Below are positions 27,881 to 37,896 of a DNA stretch of 39,642 nucleotides, in pieces. Both the position numbers and the translations under genes were made by a program. This DNA is from Micrococcales bacterium UBA4448 (GTDB lineage Bacteria > Actinomycetota > Actinomycetes > Actinomycetales > Microbacteriaceae): NCBI GenBank assembly GCA_002390305.1, contig DGPE01000075.1:1-39642 (forward strand), in the 5' to 3' direction. Under the pieces are notes generated by a model that did no database searches, was not told the origin of the DNA, and saw only the letters and a list, made by a program, of their open reading frames with translations. How positions within the stretch are numbered: the stretch's first letter is position 1; each line of letters opens with the position of its first letter.

Positions 27881-27891
27881 CGAAATCTGCT

Positions 27892-27900
27892 TGCTAGAAT
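27892..27900 (+). promoter_or_regulatory. Possible extended -10 promoter for the trpC-trpB-trpA segment
   Basis: TGC-TAGAAT is a TGn extended -10 with a near-consensus hexamer (27895-27900), lying in one of the larger gaps. Transcription from about 27907 would leave a short leader carrying AGGAAGGT (27913-27920). No recognisable -35, as allowed with an extended -10. Confidence 0.4.
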
Positions 27901-27923
27901 TGAAGGACATTCAGGAAGGTCAA

Positions 27924-28148
27924 ATGAACGAAACCAAAGACGAATCAGGTCACGGGCACTCAACGGCAGCTTGGGTGACAGTGCTGATCGTAATCGTCGC
28001 CTTCTCGATTGGCACTCTGTTTTTCTGGCTAGATAACGCAGCTTTAGTTTGGGCATCAGCTGTTCTGGCTGCGGTAGCGCCGCTAGTCGGGTTACTGCTC
28101 AAAAACGCCGGTTACGGCGTTGGCGGACAACACACCAAGTCCCACTAG
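27924..28148 (+). CDS. Small HGxxPAAW-family membrane protein, function unknown
   Basis: 74 aa. The N-terminal motif HGHSTAAW (10-17) is the HGxxPAAW signature with Thr in place of Pro. Two membrane helices follow at about 17-36 and 39-59, then a Gly/His-rich tail. This actinobacterial family is often found between trpE and trpC. AGGAAGGT lies upstream; the stop overlaps trpC by 1 bp. The paired histidines could bind metal, but that is speculation. Confidence 0.8.
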   Translation: MNETKDESGHGHSTAAWVTVLIVIVAFSIGTLFFWLDNAALVWASAVLAAVAPLVGLLLKNAGYGVGGQHTKSH

Positions 28149-28921
28149 TGCTTGACGCACTCTTTGCTGCCGCAAGTGATGATGCGGACATACGCAGCAA
28201 AACTATAAGCCGTGACAAATTAGAAGCCGAAGTCGCCGCAATGGAACCTTGCGTTTCAGCATTGGACGCACTCTCAGCATCGCATCAGATCAAGGTAATC
28301 GCTGAGATAAAGCGTGCCAGCCCTTCGATGGGTGACTTATCAGAGATCCCAGATGCAGCAGATCTAGCCGCTGTCTATCAACAAAGCGGAGCGCATGCCA
28401 TATCAGTCCTCACGGAGAGGACGGGATTCAAAGGCTCGCTTCGTGACCTTGAGACCGTTAGTGCAAAGGTTCGAATCCCGACTTTGAGGAAAGACTTCAT
28501 CTCAAGCGAGTATCAAATCCTAGAGGCTCGCGTTGCTGGGGCGTCCTTCGTGCTGCTTATTTTGAGCTGGTTAAGAGAGCCGGACTTCATCCGGCTTTAC
28601 CGCTTTGCAAATGAGATTGGACTCTCAGTTCTAGTGGAGACACACACCGAGGATGAAATTCGGATCGCTACAGCGTCCGGTAGCCAAATGGTTGGAATCA
28701 ATACCAGAGACCTTGATACCTTCAAAACTGATTTATCACTGTTCGAGAAGATGTCTCACCTCCTGCCCGAAACAACCATCAGAGTGGCCGAGTCTTCTGT
28801 CAAGAAGGCATCTGATGTTGCGCGCTACTGGAACGCCGGTGCCACAGCAGTTTTGATTGGGCAAGCGTTGGTGACAGGAGATCCTGCCAAGTTGATCCCC
28901 GAATTCATTTCTGCGACTTAG
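28148..28921 (+). CDS. trpC: Indole-3-glycerol phosphate synthase
   Basis: 257 aa TIM barrel from GTG at 28148. Catalytic E53 and K55 in AEIKRASPS, K115 in LRKDF, a Glu in VETHTEDE, NTRDL and the phosphate-binding ESSVKKASD are all in order. The usual SPSKG reads SPSMG. Not fused to TrpF. The frame is open 99 bp upstream but only as a shadow of the small membrane gene. It overlaps that gene by 1 bp; its TAG lies in the promoter-like hexamer before trpB. Confidence 0.95.
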   Translation: MLDALFAAASDDADIRSKTISRDKLEAEVAAMEPCVSALDALSASHQIKVIAEIKRASPSMGDLSEIPDAADLAAVYQQSGAHAISVLTERTGFKGSLRDLETVSAKVRIPTLRKDFISSEYQILEARVAGASFVLLILSWLREPDFIRLYRFANEIGLSVLVETHTEDEIRIATASGSQMVGINTRDLDTFKTDLSLFEKMSHLLPETTIRVAESSVKKASDVARYWNAGATAVLIGQALVTGDPAKLIPEFISAT

Positions 28922-28924
28922 AAT
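28919..28924 (+). promoter_or_regulatory. Possible -10 element for a leaderless trpB transcript
   Basis: TAGAAT (5/6 to TATAAT) has its last T 7 nt before the A of the trpB ATG. TAG is the trpC stop codon. A TTGATC at 28892-28897 is too far for a normal -35. trpB lacks a usable SD. Confidence 0.35.
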
Positions 28925-28930
28925 TAGGCA

Positions 28931-30136
28931 ATGACCGAGAAGCTATCCACGCAACAGGGCCCGTATTTTGGCGAGTACGGAGGCAGGTTCGTACCTGAAC
29001 CGCTCATAGCTGCGCTGGATGAACTTGAGCAGACCTACCTTGAAATGCGGAGCGATTCAGACTTCCAGAGTGAGCTATCTCAACTGCACAAGAACTACAC
29101 CGGCAGACCTTCGATAATTACCGAGGCCAAAAAGTTTGCATCTCATTTCGGTGATTTAAGGGTCTTTCTGAAAAGAGAAGACCTAAACCACACTGGTTCT
29201 CACAAGATAAACAACGTCATGGGGCAAGCGTTACTGGCAAAAAAGATGGGCAAAAAGCGCGTAATTGCCGAAACCGGGGCCGGTCAGCACGGCGTAGCCA
29301 GCGCTACTGCAGCCGCCTACTTCGGGCTGGAGTGCGTGGTCTACATGGGACAGGTTGACACCGAACGGCAAGCTCTGAATGTCGCACGCATGAAACTCCT
29401 CGGAGCAGAAGTGATACCGGTTACAACAGGGTCTAAAACTCTCAAGGACGCCATAAATGAGGCACTGAGGGACTGGGTTGCAAACGTCGAATCCACGCAT
29501 TACCTGCTGGGTACGGTTGCGGGTCCACACCCGTTTCCAACAATGGTGCGCGATTTTCACAGTGTCATTGGCAACGAGGCGCGCCAGCAGATGCTTGAGA
29601 TCACCGGCGCTCTTCCGCATGTCGTTGCAGCTTGTGTCGGTGGCGGATCAAATGCAATCGGGATCTTTCATGCGTTCCTTGATGATCCAAGTGTGCAACT
29701 GTGGGGCTTCGAAGCTGCCGGCGATGGCGTTGAGACACTTCGACACGCTGCCACACTTTCGAAGGGTACCCCTGGTGTTCTTCATGGGGCGAAGAGTTAC
29801 CTGCTTCAAGATGAGGGAGGTCAGACCATGGAATCACATTCAATCTCAGCTGGCTTAGATTATCCGGGTGTCGGGCCTGAACACAGCTGGCTAAAGGATT
29901 TGGGGCGAGCGAATTACATGGGCATTACAGATACCGAAGCCATGGAAGCAATGAGGCTACTGTCCCAGCTTGAAGGAATCATCCCAGCAATTGAGACCGC
30001 TCACGCTCTTGCGGGCGTGAAGTATCTGTCGCAGCAGCTGAATCCCGGTGACTCAGTTCTTATAAACCTAAGTGGCCGCGGTGATAAAGATATGGAAACG
30101 GCTGCCAAATACTTTGGATTGATGGACAGTAAATGA
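28931..30136 (+). CDS. trpB: Tryptophan synthase beta subunit
   Basis: 401 aa PLP enzyme joining indole and serine. The PLP lysine is K92 in HTGSHKINN. The phosphate-binding GGGSNAIG is near 235; [10 protein letters not shown] and ETGAGQHG are conserved TrpB1 motifs, so this is the classical form that partners TrpA, not TrpB2. The ATG comes 9 bp after trpC without a proper SD. It overlaps trpA by 4 bp, as is typical for a stoichiometric alpha2beta2 complex. Confidence 0.98.
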   Translation: MTEKLSTQQGPYFGEYGGRFVPEPLIAALDELEQTYLEMRSDSDFQSELSQLHKNYTGRPSIITEAKKFASHFGDLRVFLKREDLNHTGSHKINNVMGQALLAKKMGKKRVIAETGAGQHGVASATAAAYFGLECVVYMGQVDTERQALNVARMKLLGAEVIPVTTGSKTLKDAINEALRDWVANVESTHYLLGTVAGPHPFPTMVRDFHSVIGNEARQQMLEITGALPHVVAACVGGGSNAIGIFHAFLDDPSVQLWGFEAAGDGVETLRHAATLSKGTPGVLHGAKSYLLQDEGGQTMESHSISAGLDYPGVGPEHSWLKDLGRANYMGITDTEAMEAMRLLSQLEGIIPAIETAHALAGVKYLSQQLNPGDSVLINLSGRGDKDMETAAKYFGLMDSK

Positions 30137-30912
30137 GCGCGGTATCTGAGGTCTTACAAGTAAACAAGGATTCAGGGCGGGGAAGCCTCATCGGTTACTA
30201 TCCGGCCGGTTATCCAACGATCGACGATTCTGTTGAGTCCCTAGTCGCAATGGCAGAAAATGGTTGTGATGTTTTAGAAGTTGGAGTGCCATATAGTGAC
30301 CCTGTAATGGATGGGATCATCATCCAGGAAGCCACAGAACAGGCACGGGCAGCCGGATTCAAGCTCGATGATCTATTCGAAGTGGTAAGGCGAGTTCGAA
30401 GTCGAGTAGATACGCCGATATTGGTCATGAGCTACTGGAACCCGGTTTTTAGATATGGCCTGGAAGAATTTGCATCAGCACTTGTGGAATCAGGCGCTCA
30501 GGGAATGATTACCCCGGATCTAGTGCCGGATGAGGCTGCAAATTGGGTTGAGACCAGTGAAAGATTGGGTTTGGACCGGGTGTTTCTTGTTGCTCCCTCC
30601 AGCTCAGATGAGAGGGTTTTAACTAACTCTGACATTTCTCGAGGATTCGTTTATTCAGTCTCAACCATGGGAATAACCGGTGAAAGAGCTCAGCTTGATG
30701 CTCTGGCAAAAAAACTGACAGCGAGAGTAAAGAGCGTGAGCACCACAGCCACTTGCGTTGGTGTCGGAATCTCTACTGCGGAACAGGTAAGGGAAGTAAA
30801 TAGCTATTCGGACGGTGCCATCGTGGGAACCGCGTTCATCGCCGCGTATAGAAACAGCGGCCTTGAGGGTTTGACCCTTAAATGCCGTGAACTGGCCAGC
30901 GGTTTAGGATAG
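30133..30912 (+). CDS. trpA: Tryptophan synthase alpha subunit
   Basis: 259 aa TIM barrel cleaving indole-3-glycerol phosphate to indole. The catalytic pair E49 and D60 falls at the standard numbering in [15 protein letters not shown]. The ATG lies within the trpB stop (4 bp). trpD, trpG and a trpF gene are not nearby; in Actinobacteria the TrpF reaction is often done by the HisA-like PriA enzyme, which fits the joined his-trp layout. Confidence 0.97.
   Translation: MSAVSEVLQVNKDSGRGSLIGYYPAGYPTIDDSVESLVAMAENGCDVLEVGVPYSDPVMDGIIIQEATEQARAAGFKLDDLFEVVRRVRSRVDTPILVMSYWNPVFRYGLEEFASALVESGAQGMITPDLVPDEAANWVETSERLGLDRVFLVAPSSSDERVLTNSDISRGFVYSVSTMGITGERAQLDALAKKLTARVKSVSTTATCVGVGISTAEQVREVNSYSDGAIVGTAFIAAYRNSGLEGLTLKCRELASGLG
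30905..30910 (+). promoter_or_regulatory. TAGGAT before lgt: possible leaderless -10 or weak SD
   Basis: TAGGAT ends 7 nt before the A of the lgt ATG, but its AGGA is also at SD distance (7 nt). The sequence alone cannot decide between the two. Confidence 0.2.
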
Positions 30913-30916
30913 GACA

Positions 30917-31807
30917 ATGCACTTTTTAGCGAGCATTCCTTCTCCAGAAACCAACTCTATCGAGATTGGTCCATTTACGGTTTACTTCTACGCCTTGTTT
31001 ATTCTTTCCGGGATTGTAATTGCCACGCTGCTTACAGATGCAAGACTCAGGGCCAGAGGAACTCCCGCGGGTCTTTTTCTTGACATCGCGCTATGGGCTG
31101 TGCCAATGGGGATCTTGGGCGGCAGGTTCTTCCATGTGATTACCCACCCGAACGATTATTTCTACCAGGGAGCTGACCTACTTGATGTTTTCAAAATCTG
31201 GGAGGGTGGCCTGGCAATCTATGGAGCACTGATGCTTGGCGCAGTAGGTGTATTTATTGGCTCGCGTCAGGCTGGAATTCGCTTCTTGTCCGTGGCCGAC
31301 GCTGTTGCCCCAGGGATTTTGTTGGCCCAGGGTATTGGAAGACTCGGAAACTATTTCAATCAGGAGCTCTTCGGCCTGCCTACTGAGCTACCTTGGGGGC
31401 TGGAAATACCAAGTAGTAATCCGGCATACCCAAACGGGCTTCCTGACGGCCTGACGTTTCACCCCACGTTTTTGTATGAATTGCTTTGGAATTTGACCGG
31501 CGTTATTGCAATCTTGTGGCTAGCTAAAAAGCTTCAATTGCAATGGGGCAAGGTTTTTGCGCTATATCTGATCGTTTACTCAACCGGTCGATCTTGGATA
31601 GAAAGTATACGAATTGACCCCAGCGAGATAATCTTGGGGCTTAGGATTAACATCTGGTCAGCGTTGATCGGGATTGCAATTGGTGTTGCAATCATTTTGG
31701 TTCAATCTCGCCGTCATCCCGGCAAAGAACCATCGGTTTGGCTTCCAGGCAGAGAACCTGCCAAGGAAACCGCCAAAGTCACCAGCAAGAGTGGCGACGA
31801 GCTTTAA
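30917..31807 (+). CDS. lgt: Prolipoprotein diacylglyceryl transferase
   Basis: 296 aa polytopic membrane enzyme that adds diacylglycerol to the lipobox cysteine, the first step of lipoprotein maturation. About seven membrane helices; the Lgt signature GRLGNYFNQELFG is at 141-153, with R142 matching essential R143 of E. coli. GGRFFHVITHP (68-78) and WEGGLAIYG are also typical. The C-terminal ~35 residues are a polar cytoplasmic tail. trpA-lgt adjacency is the actinobacterial norm. Confidence 0.96.
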   Translation: MHFLASIPSPETNSIEIGPFTVYFYALFILSGIVIATLLTDARLRARGTPAGLFLDIALWAVPMGILGGRFFHVITHPNDYFYQGADLLDVFKIWEGGLAIYGALMLGAVGVFIGSRQAGIRFLSVADAVAPGILLAQGIGRLGNYFNQELFGLPTELPWGLEIPSSNPAYPNGLPDGLTFHPTFLYELLWNLTGVIAILWLAKKLQLQWGKVFALYLIVYSTGRSWIESIRIDPSEIILGLRINIWSALIGIAIGVAIILVQSRRHPGKEPSVWLPGREPAKETAKVTSKSGDEL

Positions 31808-31810
31808 TAT
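31805..31810 (+). promoter_or_regulatory. Possible -10 element upstream of gltB
   Basis: TAATAT at the start of the 59-bp A/T-rich gap would give a ~50-nt leader. No -35, no terminator hairpin and no clear nitrogen-regulator operator is recognised in this gap. A second TAATTT at 31847-31852 would start too close to the SD. Confidence 0.22.
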
Positions 31811-31866
31811 AAAAAAACCATCCACGGGCCAACGAAGTTCCGCAAATAATTTCGATTGGAGTTTCT

Positions 31867-34800
31867 GTGCCCAAAGCTGGAGCATTTGAACGGTTTGCGT
31901 CAGGCCCTAAAAGAGTTGGCCTGTATGACCGTTCGAACGAACACGATGCGTGTGGCTTGGCTATGGTTGCGACTCTTAGAGGTTACGCGGGCCATGACAT
32001 CGTTCAAATGGCTCTGTCTTCGCTTCGTAATCTGGAACACCGCGGTGCAATCGGTTCTGACGCTGGCACCGGTGACGGCGCTGGCATCCTCACCCAACTT
32101 CCCGATGCTTTCTTCCGCGCCGTTACCGACTTTGAACTGCCTGAGCTAGGTCACTATGGAGCGGGTTTGGTCTTTTTGGACCCAGAAACAGCAAAACGTG
32201 ACCGTAAGCAATTTGCTGAGATTTGCTCACAGGAGAAGCTATCCGTTATCGGATGGAGAGAACCCCCAACTGATCCGAGCGTCCTGGGTGACCTTGCGAG
32301 AAAAGCTATGCCACTGATTGAACAGGTATTTCTGGGGACCAAAGATAATATTTCTGGTGTTGAGCTTGAGAGGCGCCTTTTCCGAGCGAGAAACCGAAGC
32401 GAACGTGAGATTGGTATCTACCACCCTTCTCTCTCGAGTCGCACGATTGTCTATAAGGGCATGGTCACAACTCTTCAGCTGGAGCCGTTTTTCGCGGACT
32501 TGAGTGATGAAAGATTTGAATCCCTGCTTGCCCTTGTTCACTCCCGGTTTAGCACCAACACTTTCCCGTCTTGGCCGCTGGCCCACCCGTTTAGATTCAT
32601 CGCTCATAACGGCGAAATCAACACGGTTAAGGGCAATGCGAACTGGATGGCCGCAAGAGAGTCACAGCTCGCCTCAGACTTACTTGGGGATCTTGACCAG
32701 CTGAAGCCTATTGTTTCCAAGGGGGCCTCTGATTCTGCGACCTTTGATGAAGTGCTGGAGCTGCTTGTGCTATCAGGACGCAGTCTTCCGCACGCAATGA
32801 TGATGATGATTCCAGAAGCGTGGGAAAAGCAGTTGGACCTGGACCCTCAGCTTCGTGATTTTTATGACTATCACTCAATGATTATGGAGCCCTGGGATGG
32901 ACCTGCGGCTGTGGTTTTCACCGATGGAGATTTGGTCGGCGCGACTCTTGATCGCAATGGTCTCAGGCCTGGACGGTTTGTTGTTACCGAGGATGGCTTT
33001 ATCATCCTGGCTTCAGAAATAGGAGTTGCGGAGATTGCACCAGACAAGATTGTTAGAAAAGGTCGGCTTCAGCCCGGCAAGATGTTTCTGATTGACACCA
33101 AAAATGGCCAGATTATTGAAGATGAGCAGATTAAGTCCGAAATAGCCGCCCTGGAACCTTGGGGTCAGTGGCTCAAGGCCGGTCAGATAAACCTAAAGGA
33201 TCTTCCGGAACGTGAGCATGTCCGCTATTCAAGCAAATCTGTGCACAGGAGACAACGGGCCTTTGGTTACACCGAAGAGGACCTAAAGGAATTCATTACT
33301 CCAATGGCCCGAACTGGGCAAGAGCCAATAGGGGCAATGGGCACTGATACGCCTATTGCTGCAATATCAGAAAAACCTAAGCTGCTATTTGACTACTTCA
33401 CCCAGCAATTTGCTCAAGTCACCAATCCTCCTCTGGATGCAATTCGCGAGGAAGTTGTCACATCGATGACCACCAGTATTGGTCCGGTTCGAAACCTGCT
33501 TGCGGCGACTCCAGAACACGCCAAACAAATGGTGCTGGATTATCCAATACTCGGAAACGACGAGCTGGCAAAGATCAAGCACATAGATCGAGCAAATAAC
33601 ATCGGTAAAACAGTCACAATTTCTTGCCTCTACCGAGTCGATGACGGAGCAGAAGCGCTAGCGGAGCGCCTCAAGGAAATGTGTGAAGAAGTTGACCAGG
33701 CTCTTGTCGCAGGGGCCACATTTATCATCCTCTCCGACCGAGACTGTAATCGCGAACTGGCACCGATTCCGTCACTGCTGTCGTGCTCTGCGGTTCACCA
33801 CCACCTGATTCGCAATGGCACCAGGATGATGGCGGGACTAGTGATTGAAGCTGGCGATGCCAGAGATGTCCATCACGTATCAACGCTGATCGGTTTCGGT
33901 GCATCCGCGATAAACCCATACCTTGCACTTGAAACTGCGGAAGACCTAGTGCTCAATGGCTCTGTTTCAGGAATAACCCCCGAGCGAAGCAGCAAGAACA
34001 TGATTAGGGCACTTGGAAAAGGCGTTCTAAAGGTCATGTCGAAAATGGGTATTTCGACTATGGCGTCCTACGGTGGAGCACAGTGTTTTGAAGCCATAGG
34101 GCTGGCTCAGGATCTTGTAGATAAGTACTTCACCGGCACGACAACAAAGCTTGGTGGGGTAGGCCTGCCGATTCTCCATGCCGAGATCGCCAAGCGCCAC
34201 ACGGCCGCCTACCCGATTGAAAGCATGTCCCAACTAGATACTCCACTTGATGTTGGTGGCGAGATGAAATGGCGCCGAGAGGGTCCCCCTCATCTTTTCA
34301 ACCCGGAGACAGTCTTCAAGCTGCAGCACTCCACGCAGCAGAAAAACTATGAAATCTTTAAGTCATACACCAACGCAGTTGATGACCAAGCTGAAAGACT
34401 GATGACAATCCGCGGACTTTTCAAGTTCAATAAAGGCCTGCGGGAGGCTATTTCCATCGATGAAGTAGAGCCGGTTAGCGAAATAGTCAAGCGTTTTTCA
34501 ACCGGAGCAATGAGTATGGGTGCCATTAGCCCCGAGGCTCATGAGACTCTTGCAATCGCAATGAACCGACTTGGAGCCAGGAGCAATACCGGCGAGGGTG
34601 GTGAGTCTGTAGAGCGCCTTCTTGACAGGGAAAAACGTAGCGCTGTAAAACAGGTGGCATCGGGCCGATTTGGTGTTACCTCGATGTACCTCACACATGC
34701 CGACGACCTTCAAATAAAGATGGCGCAGGGCGCAAAGCCGGGTGAGGGAGGCCAGCTTCCTCCAAATAAGGTTTACCCCTGGATTGCAGAGCTCCGTCAT

Positions 34801-36420
34801 TCAACGCCCGGTGTTGGGCTTATTTCACCACCGCCACACCATGACATCTATTCAATTGAGGACCTCAAGCAACTTATCTTTGATCTAAAGCGCGCCAATC
34901 GCGCTGCCCGGGTTCATGTGAAACTCGTCAGCCAATTTGGAGTAGGAACTGTTGCAGCCGGTGTGGCTAAGGCCAAAGCCGATGTGGTACTTATTTCTGG
35001 TCATGATGGTGGCACGGGTGCAAGCCCGTTGAACTCGCTTAAGCACGCCGGCACCCCTTGGGAGCTGGGACTTGCTGAGACTCAGCAAACACTGTTGCTG
35101 AACGGGCTCAGGGATCGGATTGTTGTGCAGGTCGACGGATCCATGAAGACCGGGCGGGATGTTGTCGTCGCGGCTCTACTCGGAGCCGAAGAGTACGGAT
35201 TTGCAACCGCTCCACTGGTGGTCGAAGGTTGCATCTTGATGCGTGTCTGCCATCTCGACACTTGCCCGGTTGGAGTGGCAACGCAAAACCCAGAGCTGCG
35301 CAAGCGATTCCATGGTCAGGCCGACCACGTCGTAAATTTCTTTGAATTTTTGGCTGAGGAGGTCAGAGAGTACCTGGCAGAACTCGGCTTCAGGAGTATG
35401 CAAGAAGCGATCGGACAGGTCGCAGCTCTTGATGTGAACGAGGCAATACATCACTGGAAGGCAGACGGGCTTGATCTGACTCCGATATTTGCCGGTAAGG
35501 CTATAGTCACCGAAAGCACCCAGTATTGCTCACGAGAGCAAGATCATGAACTCGAGAAGCACTTTGATTACGCCTGGATCGAAAAGGCTGCTCCCGCGCT
35601 TAAGGATGGACGGTCCTTCACGCTTGAGGCCAACATTAACAACACGATGCAGGCAATCGGCACGATGTTGGGCAATGAACTGACCAAGCGCTGGGGAGAA
35701 CAAGGGCTGAATCCCGGATCACTTGAACTGAACCTTGTCGGGAGCGCAGGTCAATCACTTGGAGCATTCGTCCCAAGGGGTATTCAGATAAATGTAACCG
35801 GTGACTGCAATGACTACGTTGGCAAGGGTTTGTCAGGCGGCACGATTACGGTGCGACCGCCGACCTCAGCTGGTTTCCAGGCCGCTACAAACGTGATTGC
35901 TGGCAATGTAATTGGATATGGAGCTACCTCTGGGGAAATCTTCTTGAATGGAGTCGTTGGCGAAAGATTCATGGTCCGAAATTCAGGAGCCGTAGCCGTC
36001 TGTGAGGGGGCTGGAGACCACGCACTTGAGTATATGACCGGCGGTAGGGCGGTAATTCTCGGAAAGACCGGAATCAACTTTGCTGCCGGCATGTCAGGTG
36101 GAATCGCCTACGTGCTAAAACTATCTGAGGCGAAAGTGAACCGAGAGGCCCTGCAGCTTGGAGAGATTACCCTCGGAAAACTCGATGGGGCTGAGACTGC
36201 AGAGCTGAGAGCGATTCTTGAGAAGCATGTACTTTATACAGGTTCGGAAAAGGCCATTGAGATACTTGCCGATTTCGACAATAAAGTTCAAGAATTTGTT
36301 CGCGTGATGCCAAGAGACTACGCCCGCGTTGTGGAGATTCAAAATAATGCAACAGCCACTGGCATCGCATTAGATGGAGACGAAGTCTGGACCAAAATCC
36401 TGGAGGTAACAAATGGCTGA
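31867..36420 (+). CDS. gltB: Glutamate synthase (NADPH), large subunit
   Basis: 1517 aa. Makes two glutamates from glutamine and 2-oxoglutarate. Domains: N-terminal glutaminase after a short propeptide, with nucleophile C29 in EHDACG (it must become residue 1 by cleavage); central domain; FMN/2-oxoglutarate barrel (~820-1190); GxGxG beta-helix at the C-terminus. The [3Fe-4S] ligands are C1122, C1128 and C1133 in [15 protein letters not shown] start with GGAG at 31858-31861. It overlaps gltD by 8 bp. Confidence 0.98.
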   Translation: MPKAGAFERFASGPKRVGLYDRSNEHDACGLAMVATLRGYAGHDIVQMALSSLRNLEHRGAIGSDAGTGDGAGILTQLPDAFFRAVTDFELPELGHYGAGLVFLDPETAKRDRKQFAEICSQEKLSVIGWREPPTDPSVLGDLARKAMPLIEQVFLGTKDNISGVELERRLFRARNRSEREIGIYHPSLSSRTIVYKGMVTTLQLEPFFADLSDERFESLLALVHSRFSTNTFPSWPLAHPFRFIAHNGEINTVKGNANWMAARESQLASDLLGDLDQLKPIVSKGASDSATFDEVLELLVLSGRSLPHAMMMMIPEAWEKQLDLDPQLRDFYDYHSMIMEPWDGPAAVVFTDGDLVGATLDRNGLRPGRFVVTEDGFIILASEIGVAEIAPDKIVRKGRLQPGKMFLIDTKNGQIIEDEQIKSEIAALEPWGQWLKAGQINLKDLPEREHVRYSSKSVHRRQRAFGYTEEDLKEFITPMARTGQEPIGAMGTDTPIAAISEKPKLLFDYFTQQFAQVTNPPLDAIREEVVTSMTTSIGPVRNLLAATPEHAKQMVLDYPILGNDELAKIKHIDRANNIGKTVTISCLYRVDDGAEALAERLKEMCEEVDQALVAGATFIILSDRDCNRELAPIPSLLSCSAVHHHLIRNGTRMMAGLVIEAGDARDVHHVSTLIGFGASAINPYLALETAEDLVLNGSVSGITPERSSKNMIRALGKGVLKVMSKMGISTMASYGGAQCFEAIGLAQDLVDKYFTGTTTKLGGVGLPILHAEIAKRHTAAYPIESMSQLDTPLDVGGEMKWRREGPPHLFNPETVFKLQHSTQQKNYEIFKSYTNAVDDQAERLMTIRGLFKFNKGLREAISIDEVEPVSEIVKRFSTGAMSMGAISPEAHETLAIAMNRLGARSNTGEGGESVERLLDREKRSAVKQVASGRFGVTSMYLTHADDLQIKMAQGAKPGEGGQLPPNKVYPWIAELRHSTPGVGLISPPPHHDIYSIEDLKQLIFDLKRANRAARVHVKLVSQFGVGTVAAGVAKAKADVVLISGHDGGTGASPLNSLKHAGTPWELGLAETQQTLLLNGLRDRIVVQVDGSMKTGRDVVVAALLGAEEYGFATAPLVVEGCILMRVCHLDTCPVGVATQNPELRKRFHGQADHVVNFFEFLAEEVREYLAELGFRSMQEAIGQVAALDVNEAIHHWKADGLDLTPIFAGKAIVTESTQYCSREQDHELEKHFDYAWIEKAAPALKDGRSFTLEANINNTMQAIGTMLGNELTKRWGEQGLNPGSLELNLVGSAGQSLGAFVPRGIQINVTGDCNDYVGKGLSGGTITVRPPTSAGFQAATNVIAGNVIGYGATSGEIFLNGVVGERFMVRNSGAVAVCEGAGDHALEYMTGGRAVILGKTGINFAAGMSGGIAYVLKLSEAKVNREALQLGEITLGKLDGAETAELRAILEKHVLYTGSEKAIEILADFDNKVQEFVRVMPRDYARVVEIQNNATATGIALDGDEVWTKILEVTNG

Positions 36421-37870
36421 TCCAAGGGGTTTCATCAAAGTCACAGAGCGCGAGACAGCCAAGCGCCGACCGGTCCCAGTCAGAATCAAAGACTGGAAAG
36501 AGGTCTACGAGGAGCGTAACTCCGAGGTTGTTAAAGAGCAGGCAAGTCGCTGCATGGACTGTGGCATACCTTTCTGCCACGCCGGCTGCCCACTTGGAAA
36601 CCTGATCCCAGAGTGGAACGATCTCACCCACAGGGGCAGGAACAGAGAGGCGATCGATCGCCTTCACAGCACAAACAATTTTCCAGAATTTACCGGTCGC
36701 CTCTGCCCCGCGCCTTGTGAAAGCGCCTGCGTGCTTGGCATCAACCAACCTGCGGTAACAATCAAAGAAATTGAAGTATCGATTATTGACGATGCCTTTG
36801 ACGCTGGATTCGTAACCCCAATAGTCCCAGATCGTCTCACCGGCAAGACAATTGCCGTTGTCGGCTCTGGCCCGGCTGGATTGGCCGCAGCCCAGCAACT
36901 AACCAGAGTTGGTCACACCGTCGCGGTTTTTGAGAGAGACGATCGAATCGGCGGCCTACTAAGGTATGGGATTCCAGATTTTAAAATGGAAAAGCATCAC
37001 ATTGATCGTCGAGTTGAGCAGATGATTGCCGAGGGAACCAGATTCAGAACGGGTGTCAACATAGGCGTTGACATTTCGTGGCAGGAACTACAGAAGCGAT
37101 ACGACTCGGTTCTGGTGGCAACAGGTGCTCTAAAGCCACGCGCACTTGATGTTCCAGGGGCAGATTTGGACGGCGTCCACTTCGCCATGGACCTGCTTAC
37201 TCAGGCGAACAAAGTTGTTGCTGGAGACCTTGTTGACGATCAGATAACGGCGGCCGGTAAGCACGTAGTTATTCTGGGTGGCGGCGACACCGGAGCAGAC
37301 TGCTTGGGCACAGTCACCAGGCAGGGCGCAGCCTCTGTAACCACCATCGCGATTGGAGTAAAACCACCCGAAGAGCGCGACGACAGTCAGCCATGGCCCA
37401 CGACGCCGAACCTCTATGAGATTGCCAGCGCACACGAGGAGTTTGGCAACAGAGAGTATCTTCATTCCACCGTTGAGTTCGTCGGCGAAGCTGGAAAGCT
37501 AACCGGAATTAAGGTTGCGGATACAGAGTTCGTTGACGGCCAACGCCTGCCAAAGCTCGGTACCGAGAGGGTGATGAAAGCTGATATTGTGCTGCTGGCC
37601 CTAGGCTTCACCGGGAATGAATCGGAATTTATCACCAGCCAGCTCGGAGCCGAATTAGACAAGACCAGCAACATACACCGAGACAATAATTACCGAGCAA
37701 AAGAGGCAATCTTCGTAGCAGGTGATGCAGGCAGAGGGCAAAGCCTGATAGTTTGGGCTATTGCTGAAGGCCGAGCAGCGGCTGCAGCAATTGATAAACA
37801 TCTCGAAGGCGAGACGCTGCTACCTTTCCCGGTCAAACCAACTGATAAGCCAATTTCGGTTTATAGCTAA
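36413..37870 (+). CDS. gltD: Glutamate synthase (NADPH), small subunit
   Basis: 485 aa. Brings electrons from NADPH through FAD and [4Fe-4S] clusters to GltB. N-terminal cysteine motifs are C47, C50, C55, C59 and C98, C102, C106. The FAD site [12 protein letters not shown] begins at 149 and the NADPH site [10 protein letters not shown] near 285. A strong TGGAGGT (36401-36407) lies 5 nt before ATG; the start overlaps gltB by 8 bp, consistent with a 1:1 complex. Motif order separates it from dihydropyrimidine dehydrogenase subunits. Confidence 0.97.
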   Translation: MADPRGFIKVTERETAKRRPVPVRIKDWKEVYEERNSEVVKEQASRCMDCGIPFCHAGCPLGNLIPEWNDLTHRGRNREAIDRLHSTNNFPEFTGRLCPAPCESACVLGINQPAVTIKEIEVSIIDDAFDAGFVTPIVPDRLTGKTIAVVGSGPAGLAAAQQLTRVGHTVAVFERDDRIGGLLRYGIPDFKMEKHHIDRRVEQMIAEGTRFRTGVNIGVDISWQELQKRYDSVLVATGALKPRALDVPGADLDGVHFAMDLLTQANKVVAGDLVDDQITAAGKHVVILGGGDTGADCLGTVTRQGAASVTTIAIGVKPPEERDDSQPWPTTPNLYEIASAHEEFGNREYLHSTVEFVGEAGKLTGIKVADTEFVDGQRLPKLGTERVMKADIVLLALGFTGNESEFITSQLGAELDKTSNIHRDNNYRAKEAIFVAGDAGRGQSLIVWAIAEGRAAAAAIDKHLEGETLLPFPVKPTDKPISVYS

Positions 37871-37896
37871 CAACAGAAACTAGGTATCTACTTCAA

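Noticed and set aside
28049..28147. Longer N-terminus for trpC
   Set aside because: The added residues are a Cys/Arg-rich shadow of the small HGxxPAAW gene; GTG at 28148 gives a normal length.
31808..31866. Terminator or nitrogen-responsive operator between lgt and gltB
   Set aside because: No stem-loop and no convincing GlnR or AmtR palindrome; only A/T-rich sequence with a weak -10-like hexamer.
36167..36898. 243-codon open frame on the - strand across the gltB-gltD junction
   Set aside because: It lies wholly antisense to two well-supported genes, has no recognisable domain or SD, and its composition follows the + strand codons.
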